The position numbers and the translations under genes were made by a program. Positions 8,429-18,600 of a DNA stretch of 64,000 bases are shown piece after piece (position 1 is the first letter of the stretch; every line of letters begins with the position of its first letter). The DNA is taken from the NCBI RefSeq assembly GCF_000332135.1, contig NZ_KB235896.1, positions 765,255 to 829,254 of the forward strand, read 5' to 3'. The notes under the pieces are model-generated. The model ran no database searches, was not told the origin of the DNA, and saw nothing but the letters and a program-made list of their open reading frames with translations. The stretch comes from Anabaena sp. PCC 7108 (GTDB lineage Bacteria; Cyanobacteriota; Cyanobacteriia; Cyanobacteriales; Nostocaceae).

Positions 8429-9316
8429 ATGAGTCAGAGAAGCGGACCACCTCCTATTGTTTTTATCTTGCTGTTTTTGGGGCTTTTGGGTGGTGGTTAC
8501 TGGTGGTTTTTCATGCGTAAGCCGGCTTCAACCCCTACATCTGTAGGTGGTAATACAATAACCACTACAGTAGCTTTCCCGCTACCAACAACAGTAGCCA
8601 GCGGTACTACCGTAAAAATAGACGGTTCTACCAGTATGGTGACAATTAACCAAAATCTCAAAAATGGTTTTGAGAAACAGTTTCCAGGTACAACAGTAGA
8701 AGCAATTGGGAACGGGACAGATAGAGGAATTCAGGATCTTTTAGCTGGTAGAGTTGATATTGCCGCAGCCTCCAGACCATTGACAGCACAAGAGCAAGGT
8801 CAGGGATTAAAGGCTGTTACTGTAACACAAGATGCGATCGCTATCATCGTTGGTAAAGCAAATCCTTTTAACCAAGGATTAACCAGTAGTCAAATTGCAG
8901 ATATATTTCAGGGAAAAATTAATAATTGGTCAGCAGTGGGTGGTTCACCTGCGACTATCCGGGTCATTAACCGACCAGTAATTAGTGGCACACATCAAAC
9001 ATTTAAAGAATTGGTGCTAAAAGGCGCTAATTTTGGGACTACGCCTAACATTACTACACTACAACGAGATGCCACAACTCCCTTAATTCAAGCTTTGGGA
9101 ATTGATGGTATTGGCTATGCGACCTTTGCACAAGTGGCAAATCAGCAAACGGTGCGAGTCGTAGTAGTTGATGGTTTGACTCCAGATACAAGTAGTTATC
9201 CCTACCAGCGTCCACTGTATTATGTCTATAAAGACCCTGCTAATGTAGGAGTGCAAGCATTTCTAGGCTATGCAACTTCACCCCCAGGACAACAAGCTCT
9301 AGCATTAGGAAATTGA
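8429..9316 (+). CDS. PstS-like periplasmic substrate-binding protein, membrane-anchored
   Basis: 295 residues. A membrane segment at about 10-27 is followed by a T/S-rich linker and a PBP-like domain. That domain includes KIDGSTSMVTIN, DIAAASRPLT, IAIIVGKANPF and WSAVGG, typical of phosphate-binding PstS-type folds. No Pst permease or ATPase lies nearby, so a sensing or scaffold role beside the PspA-like protein is possible. Its domain is clearly paralogous to the N-terminus of the 946-residue protein at 59146-61986. Confidence 0.8.
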   Translation: MSQRSGPPPIVFILLFLGLLGGGYWWFFMRKPASTPTSVGGNTITTTVAFPLPTTVASGTTVKIDGSTSMVTINQNLKNGFEKQFPGTTVEAIGNGTDRGIQDLLAGRVDIAAASRPLTAQEQGQGLKAVTVTQDAIAIIVGKANPFNQGLTSSQIADIFQGKINNWSAVGGSPATIRVINRPVISGTHQTFKELVLKGANFGTTPNITTLQRDATTPLIQALGIDGIGYATFAQVANQQTVRVVVVDGLTPDTSSYPYQRPLYYVYKDPANVGVQAFLGYATSPPGQQALALGN

Positions 9317-9461
9317 TGTAGAAGAGATAATTTGTTGGAAAAATGGGAGTTAGGATGTGGAAATTAGAGGTGAAAATGTTTCTTGACTTCTTCTTTAACG
9401 TTCTGACTCCTAATTTTTGTATTCTGTTTTATTTTTGAATTGTTTATTTATATAATCTTCC

Positions 9462-10100
9462 GTGACTAGAACTCGTGAACCATTAATTAGTCTGGCACTT
9501 TACCACGCATTTAAGTGGTCAGTGGTTAGTCCCTTGCTGCATACTTACTTTCGGGTCAAGATTTATGGAGTAGAAAATGTCCCCCAAACCGGAAAAGTGC
9601 TAGTAGTCAGTAATCATGCTAGTTACTTTGACCCACCAATTGTTTCTAGTTGTGTACGTCGTCCCGTCGCGTACATGGCTAAAGAAGAATTATTTAAAGT
9701 CCCTGTTTTAGCACAAGCAATTAAATTATACGGTGCTTACCCGGTTAGTCGGGGAAGTGCCGATCGCACCGCCATCCGTTCTGCTTTAGAATGTCTTGAT
9801 AATGGTTGGGCTGTAGGTGTTTTTTTAGAAGGGACTCGTACTCCAGATGGTCGGATTACTGACCCCAAAAGAGGTGCAGCACTACTAGCCGCAAAGGCGA
9901 AAGTACCTTTTTTACCAGTAAGTTTATGGGGTACTGGCAAAATTTTACAACCTGGTTCATCCTTTCCTCGTTCCGTTGCCATTACTGTCAGAATTGGCAA
10001 ATTAATTGATGCCCCTAGTTCCACTAATAAACAAGAATTGGAGGCATTGACACAAAAATGTGCATCTGTAATTAATGAAATGCATGATTTAGGAAGATAG
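9462..10100 (+). CDS. plsC: 1-acyl-sn-glycerol-3-phosphate acyltransferase family protein
   Basis: 212 residues starting at GTG 9462. PlsC/LPLAT motifs are clear: NHASYFDP at 51-58 (the HX4D motif) and EGTR at 123-126. This family adds the second acyl chain in phosphatidic acid synthesis. Several paralogues usually exist in cyanobacteria, so the exact substrate is uncertain. Confidence 0.88.
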   Translation: MTRTREPLISLALYHAFKWSVVSPLLHTYFRVKIYGVENVPQTGKVLVVSNHASYFDPPIVSSCVRRPVAYMAKEELFKVPVLAQAIKLYGAYPVSRGSADRTAIRSALECLDNGWAVGVFLEGTRTPDGRITDPKRGAALLAAKAKVPFLPVSLWGTGKILQPGSSFPRSVAITVRIGKLIDAPSSTNKQELEALTQKCASVINEMHDLGR

Positions 10101-10228
10101 TTCCAATTTTAGATTTATGAAGCTGTATAGAATAATTCAACGCGGATAAAGACAGATAAATCAATGGATTTCAGAATTATGTGCAACCTCACATAAAATT
10201 GGTATTAGGTTAAGGAAATGTAGAAATT

Positions 10229-10320
10229 GTAGGTTGGATTAACCGTCAGCGTTACCCAACAAAATATTTGGTAATGTTGGGTTTCTTTGATTGCTACACA
10301 ACGCTAATGACTCAACCTAC
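10229..10320. repeat. 92-bp inverted-repeat element (GTAGGTTG ends)
   Basis: The ends are GTAGGTTG and CAACCTAC, with further internal pairing (TACCCAACA against TGTTGGGTT). It resembles small non-coding inverted-repeat elements scattered in cyanobacterial genomes. The rest of the 10101-10441 gap shows a CTCACATAAAATTGGTATTA motif at 10188-10207, which recurs with one change near 41609, and no gene. Confidence 0.6.
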
Positions 10321-10441
10321 AAGCTCAACTATTTTTTGAGATTTAACCGATTAGTATTAACAACTTGGGTGATTTCATGTTTGGTTGATCGGGTGTTGAT
10401 CCACAGCAAATTTCAGAACAAAGCCACAGAAAAAGAGAGTT

Positions 10442-11551
10442 TTAACCATGTTCAGAGTTCCCTGTTCTCTGTTCCCTGCTGTAAATTCTTTGCAAGACAG
10501 TAAAAGCTAAAAGCAAAATAATACTACTGGCACAGGCTATCATCACCATCAAACTCATCCCCTGCGCTCTCATTGCCAACAAGTTAAAACACAACGTAAT
10601 TGACCACAATGTAAAAGCAGCATGGCGTTGAGATAATCCCCAAGCCAGTAAGCGGTGATGCAAATGGTCTTTACCAGGAGTACTCAGAGGGTTTTTTCCT
10701 GCCAAGAGTCGCCGGATAAACACCTGAGTAGTGTCTAAAACTGGCAACAGTAGAAATAAAACCGTGGGGATCAGAGCATAAACGGTATTTTGTTGAAGTT
10801 TGCCTAAAATACTAGTTGCTGCTAGTACATAACCAAAAAAATAGGCTCCAGCATCACCCATGATAATACGTGACGGATGGAAATTATGGCGCAAAAAGCC
10901 CAATGCTGCTCCTGCCAAAGCAGCCAAAACTAAGGTAGCCGCCGCCCGATTATTAAATTGGGCAGAAACAGCTAACAAACTCATAGCAGTAATAAAGCTA
11001 ATTCCTCCTGCCAAACCATCCATGCCATCCATCAAGTTAATAGCATTGGTAATACCTACAACCCACAAAATAGTCAACGCCATCGACAGTAGCGAATCAA
11101 TAGGAGTACCAAACATCACTTTGATGCTGATACCATTGGCAACCAGCAACAGTGCTGTTGTAATTTGCGCCCACAAACGGACAGAAGGGGGTAAGCCAAA
11201 TTGGTCATCAATAAAGCCCACAAGGACTAATATCGAACCTCCTAACAGAATCGTTAAAACTTGAGCTAATACGCCTTGGAGTTCAATAGGACGTAAAAGG
11301 CTGGCTAGTACCAAAGCGGCAATTACACCAGCATAGATAGCCAAACCTCCTGCATTAGGTAAAGGTTCTCGATTGAGTCGCCGGGCGTTAGGTTGGTCTG
11401 CCCAACCCACCCGCAAAGCAAATTTGCGTATAATTGGCATTAAACGCCACGTTACCAGCCAAGCCAAGATAAAAGTAAAAACTACCGCCAACCAGCCGGT
11501 GCCGCTAGGGTCAGCAATACCAAGGGACTTCAGGGAGTTATCTAGGTTCAT
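10442..11551 (-). CDS. WecA/TagO-type undecaprenyl-phosphate sugar-1-phosphate transferase
   Basis: 369 residues, about 10-11 hydrophobic segments. Contains the polyprenyl-phosphate N-acetylhexosamine-1-phosphate transferase motifs: FIDDQFGL, NAINLMDGMDGLAGGIS, MGDAGAYFFGY and the C-terminal GKDHLHHRLLAWG. The HHR motif and lack of MraY-specific features favour the WecA/TagO branch, which starts envelope polysaccharide synthesis. It runs toward the plsC gene and is divergent from groEL. Confidence 0.85.
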   Translation of the reverse strand: MNLDNSLKSLGIADPSGTGWLAVVFTFILAWLVTWRLMPIIRKFALRVGWADQPNARRLNREPLPNAGGLAIYAGVIAALVLASLLRPIELQGVLAQVLTILLGGSILVLVGFIDDQFGLPPSVRLWAQITTALLLVANGISIKVMFGTPIDSLLSMALTILWVVGITNAINLMDGMDGLAGGISFITAMSLLAVSAQFNNRAAATLVLAALAGAALGFLRHNFHPSRIIMGDAGAYFFGYVLAATSILGKLQQNTVYALIPTVLFLLLPVLDTTQVFIRRLLAGKNPLSTPGKDHLHHRLLAWGLSQRHAAFTLWSITLCFNLLAMRAQGMSLMVMIACASSIILLLAFTVLQRIYSREQRTGNSEHG

Positions 11552-11650
11552 CTCCCAATTCCACCATTACTGCCAGTATCTAAAATGAGCATTAACCCTA
11601 ATATTAATCAATTTTTTATTTGTATCTGTTAAATTCAGTAGCTGAGGCAC

Positions 11651-11677
11651 TTAGCACTCTTTGCCTGTGAGTGCTAA
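11651..11677 (+). promoter_or_regulatory. CIRCE operator (HrcA site)
   Basis: A perfect TTAGCACTC-N9-GAGTGCTAA inverted repeat lies 33 bases upstream of the groEL start. It is the conserved heat-shock operator bound by the HrcA repressor. Confidence 0.95.
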
Positions 11678-11706
11678 ATTGTCTAATGGAAGCGCTAGAG
11701 AAATAA

Positions 11707-13374
<1,668 letters not shown>

Positions 13375-13413
13375 TCACCCCTTCCCCAAATAATTAATTT
13401 TTAATTTTTTTCT

Positions 13414-13448
13414 ACAGTTTGTCTTAACAAAAAGACAAACTGTTTTTT
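13414..13448 (+). terminator. Rho-independent terminator of groEL
   Basis: A 12-bp perfect stem (ACAGTTTGTCTT and complement) with a 6-base loop is followed by a T-run, 40 bases after the groEL stop. Confidence 0.9.
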
Positions 13449-13565
13449 ATACCATTCAGGAATGTTGGAGAAACTTATAAATGTTATTATATCGGCTGTA
13501 ATACCCAAATTTCTGACGATTCAGTGACAAAAGCGGCTTGATTCAATGGTATTAGGTAAAAGTTC

Positions 13566-14708
13566 ATGATTAAAAAAATTCGCCGTACTCCTAAATTCTT
13601 AACTAAAGAATATACCAAAGAACACCATCATCAACCAGGAACTCTGCCTGGCACGATCATCATTGATGAAAATGCTGACCAGCCAATTATTTTTATAATT
13701 GACTATAACCAAACTAACTTTATCCGTGAACAAATCATTAACCCTGAAGATTGCTTTAATTATTTGGATACAGAATCTGTTTCTTGGGTAGATGTACAAG
13801 GCTTAGGTAATAGAGATGTTTTAGAACGCTTGGGTAAAGTTTTTGATTTACATCCTCTAGTTTTAGAAGATGTGGTCAATATGACAGAACGTCCGAAAAT
13901 TGAGGATTATGAAGACCAATTGCTGATTATTGCTCGTATGGTAGTCCCAAAGGAACGGGGCTATGGTTTCTATAGTGAACAAGTAAGTTTAGTATTGGGA
14001 AAATATTATTTACTCACAGTTCAGGAGGAAGCAGAACATGATTGTCTAGAAGGAGTGAGAGTGCGAATTGACAAAAATAAAGGTATTATCCGCAAACAAG
14101 GAGCCGATTATTTAGCTTATTCTTTATTAGATGCCATTATTGATGGTTTTTTTCCTGTTTTAGAACTTTATGGAGAACAAATTGAAGAGCTAGAGCAGGA
14201 AGTAATTATTAAACCTACCCCAAAAACATTAAGAAAAATTTATCAAATTAGAAGAGAACTACTGCAATTACGTCGGGCAATTTGGCCACAAAGAGATGCA
14301 ATTAATTCTTTAATTAGAGATGGTAGTGAACTAATTAGTGATGAAGTGAGAATTTATTTGCGCGACTGTTATGATCATACGGTGCAAGTGATGGATATGG
14401 TGGAAACTTACCGAGAACTAGCTTCTGGATTAATGGATGTCTATCTTTCCGCAGTTAGCAACAAAATGAATGAAATTATGAAATTACTAACGGTGGTTTC
14501 ATCAATTTTTATTCCCTTAACTTTTGTGGCTGGAATATATGGCATGAATTTTAATACTGAAAAATCACCATATAATATGCCTGAACTCAATTGGTATTGG
14601 GGCTATCCACTCTGCTTGGCATTTATGGCAATTGTTGCTGGTGGATTAATATTCTTTTTTTGGCAGCGGGGTTGGCTAAATAATTCAGTAGATATTAAGC
14701 ATGATTAA
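13566..14708 (+). CDS. corA: CorA family magnesium/cobalt transporter
   Basis: 380 residues. A large soluble N-terminal domain precedes two C-terminal membrane helices. The family signature YGMNF sits at the end of the first helix near residue 325, and a tryptophan-rich external loop and a basic tail follow. CorA pentamers carry Mg2+ (and Co2+/Ni2+) into the cytoplasm. The gene stands alone. Confidence 0.93.
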   Translation: MIKKIRRTPKFLTKEYTKEHHHQPGTLPGTIIIDENADQPIIFIIDYNQTNFIREQIINPEDCFNYLDTESVSWVDVQGLGNRDVLERLGKVFDLHPLVLEDVVNMTERPKIEDYEDQLLIIARMVVPKERGYGFYSEQVSLVLGKYYLLTVQEEAEHDCLEGVRVRIDKNKGIIRKQGADYLAYSLLDAIIDGFFPVLELYGEQIEELEQEVIIKPTPKTLRKIYQIRRELLQLRRAIWPQRDAINSLIRDGSELISDEVRIYLRDCYDHTVQVMDMVETYRELASGLMDVYLSAVSNKMNEIMKLLTVVSSIFIPLTFVAGIYGMNFNTEKSPYNMPELNWYWGYPLCLAFMAIVAGGLIFFFWQRGWLNNSVDIKHD

Positions 14709-14781
14709 AAATACCAAAGTTTTAATAAATAAAGTAATCTAGTAATCGAAAAATTTTTAGAGGGAGTTGATCAGAAAATTT

Positions 14782-15498
14782 ATGGCAGTACAAAGTGGCG
14801 ACCAAAATCTGATTGTTTTAACAATTTATATCCTTGGGGTATATTCCACATTCAATCGCATGATTGAATCCATTGATGATATGGTGATGCTAAGTTTTCA
14901 GAAAGATATTGTCGATGAACAATTAAAAGAACAAAATCTGCAAGATACAGTGGGTATTTCTTTTAAAACAAGTAATTATGGTTTAGATAAGATAGAAACT
15001 GATCTAACAGAGTTATCAATGAGTATTGAAAATAAATCTGAAAGTATTGCCATATACGTTGACTGGGATAATAGTTCTTTTGTGGTTGAACATACACAGC
15101 AATCCCGACGAGTGATTCGCAAATCTCCAGATTTAACCCGTGATTTAGCTATACCCCAAGTTCCTACTATCATTGCTCCTAAAAAAACTATTTCGGAAAA
15201 TGTTACCGCTGAAGATGTTTTTCAAAGAGATAAAGAATCAGGTATTTATAAACCTGCATCGCCTTTAATTAATGTTGCTGCCATAAAAAAGAATGATAAA
15301 CAAAAGAAGTTATACAAAGACTTTATCGATGGCAAAAAAGATTTGGAATTTTCCCTGCAAATCGTGCTGCGGATTTCGGAAATGAGAGTTGGTATTGCAC
15401 CTGGGATAAATGTTCCTCCAGTTTCAATTATTAATTGTCCTTTTACGATGAAAAAGCTCCCTTGGACTTACGCTTTGCCTTGGAATAAAAAGAAGTAA
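14782..15498 (+). CDS. Hypothetical cyanobacterial protein
   Basis: About 238 residues, not recognised. It begins MAVQSGDQNLIVLTIYILGV with one possible membrane-facing hydrophobic stretch, then a charged acidic middle and a basic C-terminus ending PWNKKK. The frame is open from a TTG at 14767. However, the AGGGAG ribosome site touches that TTG, so the ATG at 14782 is preferred although its spacing is long. It lies between corA and rnpB on the same strand. Confidence 0.55.
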   Translation: MAVQSGDQNLIVLTIYILGVYSTFNRMIESIDDMVMLSFQKDIVDEQLKEQNLQDTVGISFKTSNYGLDKIETDLTELSMSIENKSESIAIYVDWDNSSFVVEHTQQSRRVIRKSPDLTRDLAIPQVPTIIAPKKTISENVTAEDVFQRDKESGIYKPASPLINVAAIKKNDKQKKLYKDFIDGKKDLEFSLQIVLRISEMRVGIAPGINVPPVSIINCPFTMKKLPWTYALPWNKKK

Positions 15499-15542
15499 TT
15501 CCGATCCAGACACAGATGGCGATCAAAGCGTACACTGGATAA

Positions 15543-15908
15543 AGGAGAGAGTAGGCGTAGGCAGTTGCAGATCAGTTATCAACACTGGTTTGAGGAAAGT
15601 CCGGGCTTCCGAAAGACCAAACTTGCTGGATAACGTCCAGTGCGAGTGATCGTGAGGATAGTGCCACAGAAAGATACCGCCAATCAGTAATTGGTTGGTA
15701 AGGGTGCAAAGGTGCGGTAAGAGCGCACCAGCAGCATCGAGAGGTGCTGGCTCGGTAAACCCCGGTTGGGAGCAAGGCCAGAGGAACTATGGTTGGTCTT
15801 TTACCAGTTCCGTTAAACAAGAGCCGCTAGAGGTGTCTGGTAACAGGCATCCCAGATAGATAACTGCCCTCGTAAGAGAACAGAACCCGGCTTACTACCG
15901 ACTCTCTT
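15543..15908 (+). ncRNA. rnpB: RNase P RNA, cyanobacterial type A
   Basis: The catalytic RNA of RNase P, which trims tRNA 5' ends. Conserved blocks are present in order: GAGGAAAGTCCGGGCT near 15591, GTGCCACAGAAA near 15661, AAGGGTGCAAAGGTGCGGTAAG near 15700, CTCGGTAAACCCC, AAGGCCAGAG, and ACAGAACCCGGCTTA at the 3' side. The terminal helix GAGAGAGT/ACTCTCTT closes the molecule. Ends are judged from this helix. Confidence 0.96.
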
Positions 15909-15912
15909 CTTT

Positions 15913-15953
15913 AAACGAATTATGGATTTTTTATTTTCCATAGTTCGTTTTTT
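15913..15953 (+). terminator. Terminator of rnpB
   Basis: Inverted repeat AAACGAA.TATGGA against TCCATAG.TTCGTTT with a T-rich loop, followed by a run of T. It starts 5 bases after the RNA's closing helix. Confidence 0.85.
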
Positions 15954-16104
15954 AGTTTCAGCGATTAGAAATCACCGCTACACAAACTAAGTTCACCTGT
16001 GTGAACTAATAAAAAATCAAAATTAAGCTTTAAACGCACCTTTACTAAAACCAGAGAAAAAGAAAAGAGTGAAAAAAAGCAATTAATTGTTAACCTAAAT
16101 AGCT

Positions 16105-16134
16105 AGGGGTTTAGCATTGCTAAACCCCTACAAA
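16105..16134. repeat. Dispersed palindrome, second copy
   Basis: TAGGGGTTTAGCA-TTGCTAAACCCCTA matches the palindrome at 181-213. The rest of 15954-16320 is AT-rich and shows nothing else recognisable beyond a possible promoter for rnc. Confidence 0.65.
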
Positions 16135-16320
16135 AATTTTATCAGGATCATGATTTTGGTGAATTGCTAGAGAATAAACTTCTACCCTAAATATTAGGCA
16201 TTAATATCGTCCCAAAGCTGTGAAATTGGGAAAGTTTGCCCTGGCGCTACCTGTCGTGTATTTATACTCTATATTTAATGCTAAGTTAGGAGTTATTAGC
16301 CCTTTTTCCACACTTACTGA

Positions 16321-17058
16321 ATGTCTCTCGTTTATCCCCGCCGTCAACGGCAACTTGAAAGTTTAGTCCAAAAGCTGGGTTTGTCAAAAGATGCACCGAT
16401 AAAGTGGCCTTTACTTGATTTGGCGCTAACTCATGCGACTGTTTCTGAGTCGGCAAATTATGAACAACTGGAGTTTGTCGGTGATGCGGTGGTGCGGCTG
16501 GTAGCGGCTGTGATGTTATGGGAACATTATCCTGATTCCTCTGTGGGGGATTTTGCGGCTATTCGTTCCGTTCTGGTGAGCGATCGCATTCTTGCCCAAC
16601 TAGCTAGAGGATATGGTCTAGAATTATACTTACTCGTTGCTGGTAGTGCTACTGCCGATCATGTTGGTCAAGAGTCAAGACTTGCAGATGCTTTTGAAGC
16701 AGTTCTGGGAGCGCTTTATCTGAGTACTCACAATCTTGACCTGATTCGCCCTTGGTTAGATCCCCACTTCCAAGAACTGACCACAGAAATTCGTCTTGAT
16801 CCCGCTAGACTTAACTATAAGGCTGCTCTCCAAGAATGGACTCAGGCACAATTTAAAGTCTTACCAGAGTATCGGGTACTTGAGGTTAATCAACCCCACG
16901 ATAGTCAAGAACGTTTTCTGGCTGAAGTTTGGTTAAATGCAAAAATGTTAGGACAAGGTAAAGGACGCTCTATTAAAGCCGCTGAACAAGCCGCTGCTAA
17001 AGTAGCTTATTCAGTAATATCTGAAGAGGTGATTACTAAGGAAGCAAATGACAAATAA
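16321..17058 (+). CDS. rnc: Ribonuclease III
   Basis: 245 residues. Cleaves double-stranded RNA in rRNA processing and antisense regulation. The signature helix YEQLEFVGDAVV is at 47-58 with Glu51 and Asp55; the second metal pair Asp123 and Glu126 is in LADAFEAVLGALYL. A double-stranded RNA-binding domain fills about 165-235 and ends with the GRSIKAAEQAAAKVAY motif. Cyanobacteria often carry more than one rnc-type gene; this is a full-length one. Confidence 0.93.
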   Translation: MSLVYPRRQRQLESLVQKLGLSKDAPIKWPLLDLALTHATVSESANYEQLEFVGDAVVRLVAAVMLWEHYPDSSVGDFAAIRSVLVSDRILAQLARGYGLELYLLVAGSATADHVGQESRLADAFEAVLGALYLSTHNLDLIRPWLDPHFQELTTEIRLDPARLNYKAALQEWTQAQFKVLPEYRVLEVNQPHDSQERFLAEVWLNAKMLGQGKGRSIKAAEQAAAKVAYSVISEEVITKEANDK

Positions 17059-17226
17059 GTACCTGAGCAAAATTAATTGAATATTTTCGGAACAAATAAA
17101 AATCCCTATAGTGCTTATCTGTTCCCTGTTAAGAGTTCCCTGTTCCCTCTCCTAAATGTACAATTTATTTTGCACGACTACTTAATTCCTTAATGGCACA
17201 AGCCCCCGGATTTATCAGAGGGGTCA

Positions 17227-17257
17227 ATCCAAAATCTAAAATCCAAAATCCAAAATC
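17227..17257. repeat. CCAAAAT heptamer STRR
   Basis: Four tandem (T)CCAAAAT/CTAAAAT units immediately precede the ATG of the oxidoreductase gene. The same unit appears in reverse inside murD. Confidence 0.75.
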
Positions 17258-17259
17258 GG

Positions 17260-18309
17260 ATGACTAATATTAAACTGGCGGTAATCGGGGTTGGACGCTG
17301 GGGAGTACATTTACTAAGAAATTTTTTAGCACATCCTCAAGTGTCTGTAGTTGCTGTGGTAGACCACCATCCAGCCAGATTGGCAGCGATAAAACAAGAG
17401 TTTGATTTAGATGAAAATGTATTATTAACAACAGAGTGGGAATCCGTTAAACAGGTTGCGGAACTAACAGCAGTAGCGATCGCCACTCCGGCTACCACTC
17501 ACTATGCCTTAATTAAAGATGCTCTCCAGTTGGGTTATCATGTTTTGGCAGAAAAACCCTTAACTCTTCATCCAGAAGAATGTCAGGAACTCTGTCAATT
17601 AGCGGAGTATCAGCAATTGATACTCATGGTTGACCACACTTATTTATTTCATCCAGCTGTAGAACGAGGTGAAACTGTGGTTCAATCTGGTCAATTGGGT
17701 GCTTTACGTTATGGTTATGCTACTCGCACCCATTTGGGACCCGTCCGTCAAGATGTTGATGCATTGTGGGACTTAGCTATTCATGATATTGCCATTTTTA
17801 ATAATTGGTTAGGTGAATTACCTGTGAAAGTGCAAGTAACGGGTAGTGTTTGGTTACAGGAAAATAGGAAAATTGAGGGAACAACAACGGAAAACCCAGG
17901 TTTAGCTGATTTAGTTTGGGTAACGCTGACTTATCCAAATCAATTTCAAGCCTATATTCACCTCTGTTGGCTAAATCCTGATAAACAAAGACGATTAGGG
18001 ATTGTGGGTAGCAAGGGTAGTTTAATTTTTGATGAAATGTCCTCTGTATCACCTCTAACCCTGATGCATGGGGAGTTTTCTCAACAGGAAAATTTGTTTA
18101 TACCTGTGAATCAAAAGCAAGAAGTGCTAGAAATCGAAAAAGGTGAACCATTACAAAAAGTGTGCGATTGCTTTGTTGTCTCTATCCTCCAGAATACCCC
18201 TTCTGTGGTTTCCTCTGGGTGGGTAGGTAGAGAATTAGTAGAAATTCTCACTGCTTTGACTACATCTCTTCAACAAGGTGGTAAATCTATCACCATCACT
18301 AATCCTTAA
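17260..18309 (+). CDS. Gfo/Idh/MocA family oxidoreductase
   Basis: 349 residues. The N-terminal Rossmann fold starts VIGVGRWGVHLLRNF, and the family motif AEKPLTLH follows at about 105. The C-terminal alpha/beta domain binds the sugar-like substrate. The WD-x-AIHD segment (DLAIHDIAIFNNWLG) is typical of this family. The substrate is unknown. The start abuts a heptamer repeat, so the ribosome site is not obvious. Confidence 0.85.
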   Translation: MTNIKLAVIGVGRWGVHLLRNFLAHPQVSVVAVVDHHPARLAAIKQEFDLDENVLLTTEWESVKQVAELTAVAIATPATTHYALIKDALQLGYHVLAEKPLTLHPEECQELCQLAEYQQLILMVDHTYLFHPAVERGETVVQSGQLGALRYGYATRTHLGPVRQDVDALWDLAIHDIAIFNNWLGELPVKVQVTGSVWLQENRKIEGTTTENPGLADLVWVTLTYPNQFQAYIHLCWLNPDKQRRLGIVGSKGSLIFDEMSSVSPLTLMHGEFSQQENLFIPVNQKQEVLEIEKGEPLQKVCDCFVVSILQNTPSVVSSGWVGRELVEILTALTTSLQQGGKSITITNP

Positions 18310-18429
18310 TTTTATGATTTGTAGTAACCGTTCAGAGGGTTAGACAAGCGATCGCAATAAATTTAATTGATATAGGACTAAACATACAACGCTTCCTGCT
18401 GTTATGAGGTACAGTTTTTTATCCCTAAG

Positions 18430-18453
18430 TAGGGGCGGGGTTTGCCCGCCCTA
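18430..18453. repeat. GGGCGGG/CCCGCCC palindrome
   Basis: A GC-rich inverted repeat around a GTTTG loop stands out in AT-rich DNA between the oxidoreductase and the histidine kinase. It is probably a dispersed palindrome or a bidirectional terminator for the convergent genes. Confidence 0.5.
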
Positions 18454-18483
18454 TAAGTACTAGGACAGAATTAATTACACAAT

Positions 18484-18556
18484 GTCATTGCGAATGGAAC
18501 GCAGTGGAATGACGCAATCGCAAGGGCTGGGATTGCTTCGCTTCGCTCGCAATGAC
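18484..18556. repeat. 73-bp inverted-repeat element (GTCATTGCGA ends)
   Basis: Terminal repeats GTCATTGCGA and TCGCAATGAC are perfectly complementary, with partial internal pairing. This matches a common non-coding repeat class in cyanobacteria that ends in GTCATTGCGA. Confidence 0.7.
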
Positions 18557-18600
18557 TGTAAATATTTTTGTCCAATTACTTATTATATTGAATTCTGAAA

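Noticed and set aside
15572..15820. 82-codon minus-strand frame
   Set aside because: It lies inside RNase P RNA, whose conserved blocks account for the sequence.
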